Source: Incurvaria masculella (taxonomy: Eukaryota; Arthropoda; Insecta; Lepidoptera; Incurvariidae). Taken from it: 64,000 bases of DNA. Positions 1 to 13,500 of this stretch are shown here, in pieces. The position numbers were made by a program, and so were the translations under genes. The notes beneath the pieces are model-generated. The model saw nothing but the letters and a program-made list of their open reading frames with translations, ran no database searches and was not told the DNA's origin. Position 1 is the stretch's first letter; every line of letters begins with the position of its first letter. The DNA is taken from NCBI GenBank assembly GCA_946894095.1, contig OX335651.1:20296501-20360500 (forward strand). Reading direction: 5' to 3'.

Positions 1-1354
1 ACAGCGGTAAGCACTGAGCTATCAAGAAGCTATGTTTTCTTATTACACAGTTGCTATGAAATAATCTGAATTTGATAACCATTGAAAAAGCCTATTGCAT
101 ATTGTTTACTGGGCTTACAATGCGAATAAGAAAAATCCTCAATCTCCGTAATTGTTATTTTAGATGCAGATCATTTCACAAACTTAAGTTTATTTATTTT
201 ATTTTATTTATATAAGTTTATTGCACTAAAAAAAAAACTCGGGCAATAGGTACAACTTAATGCTGGAGGCATTTTCTACCAGTCTACCTTTGGGTATCGT
301 GAGCAGTAGTGCGAGTAGTAACTATGGAGAAATAGCTTTAGAGGAAACATAATTCCTACACAATATACAACAAATACACACTATACTTAAACCTAAATAT
401 ATAACTTATATAACTGTACATAAACTACATAGATAAATAAATACTAAATACTACATAAGTATGTGTTTTTGTGCAATATTTATCCATATTATTATGTGTA
501 ATTAAGCATCGTTATTTGCTATTTAAGGCACATTGACTGTTAAAAAAGAAACACAGGTGAAATAACTGAAACAATAAATCACCTTGTGTGAAAACCTACG
601 TACACTGGCATACCCACATATTCAAATGTAAGAAAAACATTTTGAAAAACACTTTGGAGCCAACTAAATTTTAGAAGACAGATAAAAACTAAAATAAACA
701 CTAAGAAAATCAGTGTTTTAATCTATTTCAATCATAATAAAAGAAAATTCAGTAACAACAAAGTAGATGGTCAATTTTGCTATGAAGCCTGGGCCATTTA
801 ATACGAAAATCGATGTGTGTATGTATTTATGTTCCCTATGAATATGAGAATGGCGCAACCGATTTTGTTAAAATTTTCAGGTAATCTTCAGATTAGCCCA
901 GCGAGTGATCATGTGTGTGATTCGGTAGTGATGGGATCCACAGATTTTTTTGTTTTAGCTATTCATGAACAATTCACATTCAAACCGCAGGAACATGCAC
1001 GGATTGAATTTTACTGAGTCCCGTTAAAGACTACTCGAATCCGAACTGTTATCCCATACTTTGGCGGCATGCACTGTTTTATGATTGAAGAATTTCGTTA
1101 TTATGTGGCTTATCCATCCATCTACAGGACGCTAGTGTAAACGACGAAATACACGGATCATTTGGCAAACAAAAGACCCTCTCAGTTGTTCAGTACAAAC
1201 GACCCGTGTCTTTTGACCCATTCATTCTCAAACGACTAAAAGACATGGATCTTTATGCAAATATAAATACCCGTTCGCTCGCTTAGTACCGAACGACCCA
1301 TCGCTAGTTCAAACGCCTTCATTGTGCACAAGTCGCGGTTGTATCCCTGTCCAG
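1..1354. other. Upstream Relish intron (no exon seen)
   Basis: AT-rich, with poly-A runs and no splice-flanked frame I can defend. A short open frame at 817-1017 shows no recognisable domain. Intron status follows from the phase of the exon at 1355. Confidence 0.5.
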
Positions 1355-1513
1355 GCTGTCCCATGATGGTGCAAGACCAGGACGGCAACACGGCGCTGCA
1401 CGTCGCCGTGCTCCACTCGGAGAAGAGCGGGGAGTCGCCGTGCCTCCAGCGGCTACTGGAGTTTATGAAAAATAACCGGAGAACTCGGCACAACCTCGAC
1501 GCTTACAACAATG
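1355..1513 (+). CDS. Rel: Relish exon: ankyrin repeat (DQDGNTALHVAVLH)
   Basis: The acceptor is a pyrimidine-rich stretch ending TGTCCAG at 1354; the donor is AATG|GTACAAGT. The exon begins with the last two bases of a codon and ends with one base of the next. It encodes the classical ankyrin start D-x-D-G-N-T-A-L-H-V-A, followed by a longer inter-helix insert (HSEKSGESPCLQRLLEFMKNN) typical of NF-kB ankyrin repeats. An in-frame ATG inside this exon is not taken as a start, because the phase shows it is internal. Confidence 0.88.
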
Positions 1514-4500
1514 GTACAAGTGTTTTTTTTTTCTCTCTGTATTGTCTGCACGTCGTGCACGTCGCAAACCTTTACCATCAGGTTGCGCCACATAAAACTA
1601 TTCCAAGCTATTACATAGAGGGTATATTTACTCGTGAATCACAGGCAATCACATAGTCCGTGTTTTACATCCATTTCAAGGTAGCTATTAATATTAACTC
1701 AGTTTAGTTGGTCAACAACCTATAACCTTGAAATTAAACCGTGACATAGTTTTATGTGGCGCCATCTGTTGGTAAAGTTTGGCAGCTGTCCTCCCCATTA
1801 TATAAAATTACCATCATTATTTTTTTAATTTAAAACTTTTGAATAAGACAACACCTACTGTCATAAAACACACCCAGCGAGTATGGAAGGGCGGAAGTAC
1901 CGATCGAAACTTATTATACAATAATTTTGTATGCAATATGTCATAGATTGGCCCATAACCATGTATACACCCTGCTCCTTAAACTAGCCCGTAGACTGTA
2001 CTATAGGGAGCAGTGGGTATTCCTGTTAATGCATTTCTGGAATAACTTATAGCAAAAACTTTTTAAAAATAACAGTTTATGTTATCAACATTGGTGTAGT
2101 AATGGTGAAATATGAGGGTGTGTGTATGTGAAAGAGAGTTAGGGTGTATTTGACTAAGTAGAGAGAGGGTGTGTGTGTTAGTTCGCTTACGAATTAGGGA
2201 CGCCCAGCATACCACTAAGATACGATCAGCTCATAAATTGATGTTTTTTGAGTGAGAAAGAGACCGATTACGGGGTGTGTCAAAAATACTCCTTTTCGCG
2301 GTTTCGTTTTAAGGCACTAGGACAAGTCGACTACTCGTACCATACAAATGCACCTTTAAACAAATGTAATAATATGTAGTGAAATGCCTCAGCAAATCCA
2401 AATAGAACTTCAGACTCATAATGGGTTGTTAATATTTTTTCGATTCCATCGTTTATTTAAATAATAATAATATTACAAAAGTCGATTGTTCACATTAGAA
2501 ATCTGATAGTAATATGATTTCTAGATATAAGCAAAAATAGCTTAATGCATTAAGAAATAATTCCATTTGCTTTTAGATTTATACATTTAGTCAAAAAAGT
2601 TCTGAAATGGACACTGTTTCTGCAATGTATTTTGTATAGAATATGGAAACATACATTAATGAAAATAGGTTGATCTCTAGACAAGGAATGATATATTGTA
2701 AAAATTACACTACTAATTGTCAGACTTTGGGCTGATTTTTCACTAGTCAGATAAACAGCCAGATAATTATTCGACGGATTTATTTACGCTTCTGGTTATC
2801 CATCCGATACAGTAAGTCCATATGTTTATTATTAAAATTATAGTCAGATCATTGTGATAGAAGATATAATTCTCCGGCAATGACTATCCGTCTTTTGACC
2901 AATGTGAATTTGTAATATCAGTCCGATAAGTACTATCTGAGGATTGAAAAATCAGCCCTTAGTTAGTTAACTTGGGGTGCCTCGTCTAACTTTGCGACTT
3001 GGCTAGGACCAGGGCCTTAATTTCGGAACAGTGATTATAATATAAAATAATTTTGCAGATAGAAATACACCCTTGCTGCTGGCCGCGCGCTACGGCCACG
3101 CCGGCAGCCTGCGTGCGCTGCTGGAGGCGGGCGCGGCGCCGCGGCTGCGCGACGCCGCGGGCCGCCCGCCGCTGCACCTCGCCGTCTCCGGCGACCACCT
3201 CGCCGCCGTCGAGCTGCTGCTGCGGCACACGGACCGGGTGAGTCTCCGCCGCGCCTTTCGCGAAGTGCCGGTTTTACGCCTACAACGGCGAGTAAATGAT
3301 GATTCACGCTAGACTGGGGCCGGCACGGAGAGACCCGGGCGGGACGTGCCCCGTACGGGATTTGTATGCACGCTACAACGGAGCTGCAATGGCTCGGGGA
3401 CGGTACGGGGAACCCGTGGCGCCGCTGTCGCCCCCGCCTCCACGCAAGCAGCCATTCAGTTGGCGGCAAACAATTTCACAAAATTACCAAGTTTTGGCTG
3501 TGTGAATTGGCTATTGTCCTTGGTGAAAAAGATTCGGAATCATTTTTAAAAACACACACCAACCTGCTTTCTCAAATTCACTCATTCGTCGACTGTTGCT
3601 CGCCCCCGGGTCCGGCCCGTGTGAGCACGAACACACGGGATTCACGAACGGGACGGCGTGGGTACGGGTCGGCTCCCGCGAAACAATATGCTTGGACATT
3701 CGGACACGGGACCCGTACGGCGCGCGTGCCCGTTGCCGTGTCGTGCCTGGTGTACGTACGTATAAATGCTTCCATAGATATTGATTGGAATATTGTTTGA
3801 ACGGGCCCCGTTCCCGCGCCGGTCTAGCGTGAATCATTATTAAGGGTACCCGTACACGGGCAAATAAAGTTGCTTAACTTGCAACGAACTCTATCGATTT
3901 CGTCGTCACGACAAAATCCAGCAATCTCCGGGATAATGGTTTATGGTCAAGTATGGAACCATTCAGTGAGCAATTGATTGCCCATATGTGGTGAGCAAGT
4001 TTTTTTTTATGCAACCTGACATGGATGGCTAATACCACACATCTACCGTTATGATATTAGCCCATCCACATTCCCAAAAGAATTAGGTGCTATGGCAGGA
4101 CATTCCCTTTAAGAGCACGGCTACATTGAACTGTATGGAAAACACAGACAATTTTTCATTGCCGCTGTACCATCTTTTCATGTAGTGAGTGAATTCATAA
4201 TTGAACTTTCTGGCTAGCGCTGCCGCCGTACGAATTACGGTTCGATCACTACTCTGATCTTTTTTTACTCGCTGGTGAAGAAGTACCATCACTATATCGC
4301 CATCCCGATAAAACTATCTTAAATAAAACCATGTATCGCGATCAAGCATCCGTAATTTAGCAAAATGTACTCTTCTGATAATTATATTGTTTTTTATACA
4401 GGAGGAGGTGGACGCCGTTGATACTAACGGCAACACGGCACTGCAGATCATCTGCAGCGGCACCCTGAGGCAGCACACGCTTCAAATCGCCACATTGCTT

Positions 4501-7500
4501 CTCGAAAAAGGGGTATGAACTAATTATATCACACTGTTTGTCATATGCGACCGAAAACAGACGCACCAAGATGCCCGGCGTAACGAGTGTTCGTTCGTCG
4601 AAACGAGTGTATGCTACATTGCCTTGGGAGCCTGCGAGCAATCCTTGGCGGATACACACAGGTTGTACTTGAAGCAATTAGAAATTTAACATTAATTAAC
4701 CAGTTACATTTTACTGTGTCGCTCTTCTTACTGTGCTGCGTGCCATTAAATGTGTCCTTCGTGGCAAATTTTATTTTAACTAAAAACACATGTATCCTAG
4801 TTGCAGTACCTTGATACAGTAAAAATCTACACTCTCTTCAAACTGTAGAATCTTCATCCATGTTTGCGCAAAGAACACAATAAAATATGGGCCTAATTTT
4901 CATATTAAAATGGACCTGCCTTTACAAATTTATCATGAAACTTTTTATTACTAAGTCAGTTATATATTTCCAGCTCTCATGGGAGCAATTTTTTTACATT
5001 TCTATTTCACAAAAAAAATACATCTTGAAAATGGGCGCTCTCACCAGTCGATTCGCTGCGGTGGAGGGACGCCAAACCCTCAAAGGAACCCTTACCAAAT
5101 CCCTGCATCATGTCAAAGTATTTGGGTTTCTCACGAATCGACCTCCGATGCTCATAGACTAGGAGGTCGCAAAAAAAATGATAACGATAACGTAAATGGC
5201 TGAGACTGGGTTCACGGGATAAAGACCAACCCTCTGAAGCTAAATGTGTCAGTCTGCCTGCGCCAAGTGGTTGAGTTACTTAGATAAGGCGCCTGAAAAA
5301 GTGATTATGGTTATGAAAAATATATATGATAAGGTAAATGGCTGCAAATAATGAAGCATGAAAGTATCGGCACATACTTGCTTAGCAACACCAAAACTGA
5401 ACAAATCTGTGGTTGTATTTTGTAATTATAGGCAATTTGGGTTACATATATAACTTTAGGTATATTTAAGTATTTAATGAAAAAACGGACTGGTTATTGT
5501 TGCATAATTTTTTGGTATCAATATTTCTAGACAATCAGTATATTCATCAGCAGGTACATACAAATATCTATTTTGCATAGGCAATCTAGATAATGCAACC
5601 ACTTGGCGCATGCAGACCGACATATTTAGCATCAGAAGGTTGGTTTCTAACCTGTGAACCCAGATTCAGCCATTTACCTTATCGTGACCAAAAATGTCGT
5701 GATCTGGCAAGCATTCCATTTATAAAAAGCTTGGGTGGGGATCCAAAAGCACCCGAACACTACTGGGAGGAGTACAGTCTCGATAAGCTACTGACGTTCG
5801 ACTGCATCATTGTCATATTGTGTGGAAAGGCAAGGACACCTCTCCCATTTTTTTTTCTGTCTTACTTAAACCAAACTAATCAAGATCATTCGGGGTTTAC
5901 GATATTAAAACTAAAATGTTCTATCTCTTTGTTTTGAATTTATTTTCGAAACAGTGTTGAAAAGAAATATGACGTATATCGTTTTAATACATCAATATTG
6001 TGTTTTATTTTGCAGGCCAGCCCTATGAAAAAGTCCGGTGGCAACGCGAGTCCTCTGAACTTAGCGTACCACCAGAAGGAGGTAACATTGTTCTTGGTTT
6101 TTTTTAGTCCGAACAAATATCTTTTCATAACGATTTTTTTTTGTAGACATATTTTTTAAAATACTTCTGGGGCAAATGCGACTGAATTTATCTAAATTAC
6201 CCTGCTTAACATAGTGATACTTACCAATGAGCAAAATCATTGTTATAATTTAATTGTTGTCTAGCTATCATGGCTCCCTCTTTACTAGGAGCAGTGACTC
6301 TGAGAGGACAATATTCCGTGTTGGGGGATGTTTTCAGTTCAACAATGGTTGGATGACAGATCGCAGCGTATTGTTCAACATGACAATGTCTTGTTTTTGT
6401 TATTTCTCGATTATGTTCCAAGAAATACATATGTCCCATGTGTGTTAAACAAAATACCTAGTGAGTCGTACTTTCAATTGTTTAGTGTACCACAGACGTA
6501 TTAAACTAAACTGTGCCTTTGATCAAGTTTTACTATGTGAAATATAGTATATGCACTCATTGGAACAGATTTTACACTGTAACACATGCGGAAAACTAGT
6601 TATCAAATCGCTAATTACATAATTTGTATCTAAGATCTGCCAAAGATTTTTATGTTTCCATTGAATATTTTATGTTTTCTCACATTTTCTATTTCATGGT
6701 TGATTGTTAGGTATTGAAATACAATATAACAATGTTTAATCACAAAAGCAATACACTATTGTTTATATTATATTCTCTATATTCTACATACTATATTCTC
6801 TATATACTATATTCTCCCTTTAACAGATGAGATGCGAGCATGCAAACAAATATTTCATGAGTACCGAGTTCTAGATTAATGGAGTTTAGAACCTGTTCAA
6901 CCCTAAAAAAGGTGTTTGCATACATCACACAAAAATTAAATGATACATTTTTATTTTTATGTACATTTTAATTAGTATGTGACTGGACATGGATGGCTAA
7001 AACCACACCTTCTGTCATGGTATTAGCCCAACACACCACATGGGAACTAGGTGCCATGCCAGGACCTTCCTTATATTGCACGGCTACATTGAACTGGATG
7101 GAAAACACGGACAATTTTCATTGCCGCTTCGACCATCGTTCATCCAATGCGATGGTACCAACCCGGGCGGGATAAACCCTACCACCTAGTAAGTAAGGAA
7201 GGGGACCTACAGTTTAACGTGGAATCCGAACCACGGCCAGCCTCTCTCAACGGTCGAATGTTCACCCATCCAAGACCAGACCGGACCCAGCGTTGCTTAA
7301 CTTCGGAGAGCGATCGCCGAACTGTTGCACCACTGGGCATTGTTGCTGCCAAAATATTTTAATACTTTTAGCAAAGTGTCAGTGGTATCATTATTGAGTG
7401 CATCAAAGTTAGTTAATATTTGTGTTTTTTAATGACACCACACCGGATATCATGACATCAGGCGATCGTTAGGCAGAATAAGCAACTTAAGGCGGCCCAA

Positions 7501-10500
7501 CCCGGCGGGCCTAACTCGTTCGCGGGCACGGTACACAACCGTGCTGTTGCGCTCTGGGACCTTCTCTGTTTCAAAGAATAAGACAGGCTCCGTGATGAGG
7601 AATATGCAACATGTCCACAAAAATGACAATGTGCATAGTGTATGATTTGGTAAGATTTACGAAAATTTTAATTTCAAAACGACTTATAGCTAAAAGTAAA
7701 CCATGACCGCTGTAGTCAAAAATCTAACAAAAACCAAATAGATCATAAATCTTGATTAAATAAGCTATGTCTGATGACTAATTTTTTTACGATGTTCTTA
7801 CTTTATCATTGCGTAATCCACCTCCAAAGTTATTGTATAAAACGCGCAAAAAATTCGAACTTTCGGACCTTATAACTTGGAAACCAAACACAATTTTACA
7901 ATGCCAATGGTCATCAGACATCTAGTTCAATCGAATAAAGCTATTTTGAGCAAAATTTTGGATCTCCAACAAGAAATATGGGCGTGATCTTCTTTCCCCT
8001 TTTGTATGGGGAGATGAGCGGGTTGGGCCACCTTAAAATCACAAAAGGAAATTTACCACCCCATACATTCACATGTCTTCTATGAAATGTACTGGGATGG
8101 GAGATTAAGTTTCTCCTATGTTTGCCTCTAGCAATACCACTTAAAAATTAATCTAGTTTCCCATGTTAATAGCAACATTGCCAGTAGGTTATTTGACCGT
8201 TTTGTACCATGATATCGTTGGTCGCAAAATGCTCGCATTTTGTCATTACGGGAAGAATTTGCACACATCGTTTTTGCCAAGTAGGGTTCAGTGACTAATT
8301 TGTGCATTCCGATCAGGTTAGCAGGAACTTTGAAAGCATGTACACCCTCTCAAGGCATGTAGTTATCTTCACCATAAAATGGTAATAGATGCGGGAAATT
8401 AAATGTTCCCGCCAGATGGAATACAGCTGTTTCCGAATACATCTGTGGTAAACGTAAGAAATTTACAACGGAATAAAATTTCGAAAACCGTAATTGTAAT
8501 TGGTTTTCCAGAAAATAATTCATAAAACAAACATACATTTTGCATCATATATGTATTCCGATGCCTCATGGGCCATGTTGGGTAAATGCAATCAACAGAA
8601 TCTTGTGATGGGAACACTCGGGCGGGCCCGTGGTTGCAAGGAACATGTTAAAAAAACATTATTAATGCCTTTGCAATCCTTTTGGTCTAATACATTATGA
8701 AATCGGCTACAATGTTCTGTATTTACACACATTTTTAGTTTTTAACAATAACTTTACTCATTATTGTCTCCTCTATTAATGAGATGTTTGTGACTAATCG
8801 TTTGGTCTTATCAGACGAGTACCATGCCGACTGTGAATTGTAAGTTGGATGCCTTTGACGCAGATCGGTGCTGTATATTTGTGGGTAGTTTGTAAAAGAG
8901 TGACGGACCAGACGATTGATTTAAAATGTCACGACTGGGGATACGACAACTGTACGTATAAATATTTTGTAAAAGCTTTCAAAGCTCTTAGATCGGTTGC
9001 ACAAATTTCTCACTGAATTTAATTTACTGTACCTAGTTGCACTGCGATGGGCATTCTATAGTTTTCTGTTCAAATCAATATAAAAAGCTTACTTATGATA
9101 CTTTATACATTACCGCGGTTGTAAAACATGTTTGAAAAATGTTACGGCTTTTCACGCGGCGGAATGAGACATTCTCCTCAAGAATGCCTCCTTCCGCCGC
9201 GTGAAAAGCCGTTACATTTTTCAAACATAAAAAAACTTACTGTTGTTGGGACTTCTCAGCTTCACGCTTTCCACTAAACTATCTCGTCAAATCTAGTCAA
9301 GACAAGATTCCTGCATTTATTTCTATCGGTCAAGTATTTGAAGTTCACACCTCTCGTAAGTTTTTTTAAATTGATTAGAACGTCTACTATAGGTGTTTGG
9401 TTAATCGGATTGTTTCTACAAGTGTGTTGTTTTTTTGAACGGCTAAAGATGTTAGCCTTGCTGCAAAAGTACCTGGCTGATGACGCGGTGGAAATTAAAT
9501 CTGAACCCGAAGATGAAGTGGATTCCGCTGAGGAGAGTGTGAGTATAAATTCGTACGCGTGCTTCAATCATTTTCATCTCCTGTCACGCAAACATGCGGT
9601 GGTCTTGGTACGTTCTGCATCGCCTTAGGTTCAGTGTAAATATTAGTAGAATTTTTTATCCTCAGGATTTGTGTGTAAATGACACGAGAAATCCTGGTAG
9701 CTGTGTTTGTGCGTGTTCTCTGTTTACTGAAGCATAATACAGATTACGAGTCCCGATATCATTACATAAAAATTATCATCAAACACCAGCCAATAAGTCA
9801 AAATTTATTATTATTAGGTTCAGTGTAAATATTAGTAGAGTGTTTTATTCTTTGGATTTGTGTGATTTTGTGTTTTGTAAAAACATGTCTTGCAGAATCT
9901 CGTATGCATGAATGCGTTCATTGACTTTAATGAAATTTAAATAAGGATTTTTCTGATAGACATTCGCAGCCTTACTAATAAATATTTACACCATCGCATC
10001 CTTAGTTATTCCTAGCTGTACAAATATACTACTAAAAATAGTGGTGCAAGCCGATCCTCTGGTAAGCCATGGAATAGATTATTGCAAAATGTATGAATAT
10101 TTATTTTGCGTTTACTCTTGGTACCGTAGTATAGCGACGGAATGAGATTAAAATGGTGTTATCAAATCAAACAGCTGTTGATATTTTGACACATTCACCA
10201 CACTCCACAAATTAATAGAAGTGTTTAGATTTGTGTTCAAAAAGTCCTAACAAAAAAAAAATCTGATCGTAAGCAAGAACGAAACATTTAGTGTTTGAGC
10301 ACTTTTGAATGGGACCACCTTAACAATTTTTTTTGATACAATTTTTGGGACCACATTTTAAATGCGGGTTTTCCAGTGATTCGAGATTGATTCTCATGCA
10401 AGTATACGCCAGTGAGCAAAATTGTTGGTGTTACCATAGGCTTCAAATTCAAAGACATACAGAGTCATCTTACGGATGAGACCAAAATCGTTTCATACAA

Positions 10501-13500
10501 AATGTACTGATATTTAATTTTTTATTAAAAAAAATTTTTAAATGGTTTCAAAGTAATGATCTGAAGTTACATTTTAAATTTTACTTTGAAATATTGAGGA
10601 AAAGTTAAGTAATTTGATTGACAAAGAATCAGTGGGTCACCCCTTATTTACCATAAAAAAAAGTGTTTTTGTCTGGGTTTTTTTTCCTTCCGTTCATTCT
10701 TTAACAATCTATAAATGCACAGGTTACTAGTTGTCTTTACGGAAACCTAGAGAAATCAAAAGATTTCACAAAAAACCATTTCACATTCCATGAGCGCAAT
10801 TACTGTGTATTGGATAATAATTTGAGAAGTTGTCTCATCGGGCAGATGTGTTCCATCTCCCTCTAACTAGCAGTAGTGGTACTTGAGTTGAAGTCTCACT
10901 CCCACACTTGGTTCGTCTTTTAAGCACAGCGCGCTATGCTAGGTCTATGAGTGTAACGCAGGTTTAATAATTGCTTTACTATTCTTGGTTTGTTAGTAAT
11001 AAATAACTTTTTGACCTATACCATCGTAAAGTCTGGTGTAACTATTCCGAGATAAAGCGGTGAATTAGAATTATTTTTTAGTAAGGCTGTTTGTTTTTAA
11101 TTCTTGACCATTATCTATCTGTTTGCTATGTTAAGTAGACATTAAAATTGTGCATTTCAACTTGATTTTCACTCATTAAATTGCTGCCATAAAATCAAAT
11201 CTTACTGTTAGTTTTAAGCACTGTGTTCTTGGTTGCTTGCTGAAACAACTGAATTTTGGTGATGGATTTCCTGCTGGTGTAGGAGACTACGCATGATTAG
11301 GGCATATAATTAACATTAACATATTTATTATATAATAGGTCGGGGAAAAAGTCTTTTCGCATTATAGTATGTATGAACTTGTAATAAAATCTCTTTGGCT
11401 ATACTATTTGTATCTGGCTGGTTTTGGTATCATTGAAAGTTTAAATTTTAAAGAACATAATTCCAAATTCAAATTAGGAAAATGTGTGATTCTCATTTGT
11501 TTTTCGTACTGTCAAAATGAGTGAATCTAATGAAGAAATTCGATACATTTTAAAATTTTACTACAAAAAAGGTAAAAATGCAACGCAAGCCGCGAAAAAA
11601 ATTTGCGATGTTTATGGACCTAGTGCAGTGTCTGTGAGAGTAGCACAAATTTGGTTTAAGCGTTTTCAATCCGGAAATTTTGATGTCAAAGATGCACGTC
11701 GCTCTGGTCGCCCTATTACGGATAAAATGGATGCCATTTTTGAAAAAGTGGAGCAAGATCGGCATATCAGTAGTTACGACGTAGCTGAAGAACTAGGAAT
11801 TGACCACAAAACAGTTTTGGCGCATTTGAAAAAAACTGGGTACACAAAAAAGCTCGATATTTAGGTACCTCACGAGCTCACTGGAAGAAACCTAATGAAC
11901 CGTGTACTCATTTGTGATTCTTTATTACGACGTAATGAAACCGAACCATTTTTGAAGAAGCTGATAACTGGTGATGAAAAGTGGATCACGTACGACAAGA
12001 ACGTGCGAAAAAGGTCGTGGTCAAAGGCCGGTCAAGCTTCACAGACTGTGGCGAAACCCGGGTTAACTCGCAACAAGGTGATGCTGTGTGTGTGGTGGGA
12101 TTGGAAGGGCATTATTCATTATGAGCTGTTACCACCAGGCAGGACCATCGATTCTGAACTCTACTGCGAACAACTGATGATATTAAAGCAAGAAGTTGAG
12201 AGAAAGCGGCCGGAATTAATCAACAGAAGGGGTGTGGTTTTTCATCATGATAACGCTAGACCTCACACATCTTTAGCCACTCAGCAAAAACTAAGAGAGT
12301 TTGGCTGGGAGGTGTTAATGCATCCGCCGTATAGTCCTGACCTTGCACCTTCAGATTTCCACCTGTTTAGGTCTCTTCAGAATTCTTTAGGCAGTGTCAG
12401 GTTAACATCACGAGAGGACTGCCAAAACCACTTGTCGCGGTATATTGATCAGAAGTCCCAATATTTCTATAGCAATGGGATCATGTCCCTACCTACAAGA
12501 TGGCAAAAAGTTATCGAACAAAATGGTACCTACATACTTTAGTTAAATGTAAATAAACCATATTAAAAAATGTTTTGAATTTTCTTAAAAAATGCGAAGA
12601 AACTTTTTCCCCAACCAATATGTTAATGTTAATTATAATTACGAGTATAGTATACTCCACTTATGTAAATCATAACAGCATATGTTAAAATTAATTAATG
12701 CCATGTGTAGGCAGTTTTCAAAGCAATCTTGAATTGGAGAGCTCATTATATTTTTCAAATGCCCATGGGGTATGAGGTAGGCAGAGGCACCTAGGCCGCA
12801 TTGATGCGCGGGGCGGTCAGGTGACTGCGAAATTTTTTTTTAGGTTAGCACTCGACTGACCATTTCTGGCTCCATTGCCTACCTCTCTCCCCTCCATATT
12901 GCTACATGTACCTACATGTACTAAGCGTAATGGAAATACATATTTACATTATGCTTAGTACATGTAATATAGATGTTTTACACCTAACTATGAACCTATA
13001 TAAATTATTACCTATGAATGAATGATATATGGTCATCATTTGTGGTGTCAATATTTTGTTGTTGTTTGTTGGTTTATAGTTTTATTTTTTCCATTCGCAC
13101 TTAGATCTAAACGCTCTAAATTTTTTCAGTAGTTGGTTTAAGAAAAAAAAAACAAAGAACAAGAGAAACGGCAACCCTCGATGCATGTTATTAATTTGTT
13201 AATTAATTCGTCTTTTGTCCATTAATACTATGTTTTAGATAAAAGTTTATGTAGATTTTTTTTGCTTCAAATGAACCAAGGAATCAAGGTTTAGCATTTG
13301 GTACATAACTGCAAAAAAAAAAACTTCCTCCTCCATAGCTCCTAAAAATGTTTCCTTTTAATTTTTTGGCTATGACTGTTTGTGTCTCATCGTATAAAAT
13401 TATTTTCCATTTTATGTTTAATTACTCGTGATTTCCCCAAAAATGTGTTAGGTCCATCACCACTTTCTATATTTCAGGGCATTATTTTTATCTTATCATT

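Noticed and set aside
3035..3469. Arg/Pro/Ala-rich minus frames over the Relish GC-rich exon
   Set aside because: Shadow of the real + strand ankyrin exon, which has matching splice phase.
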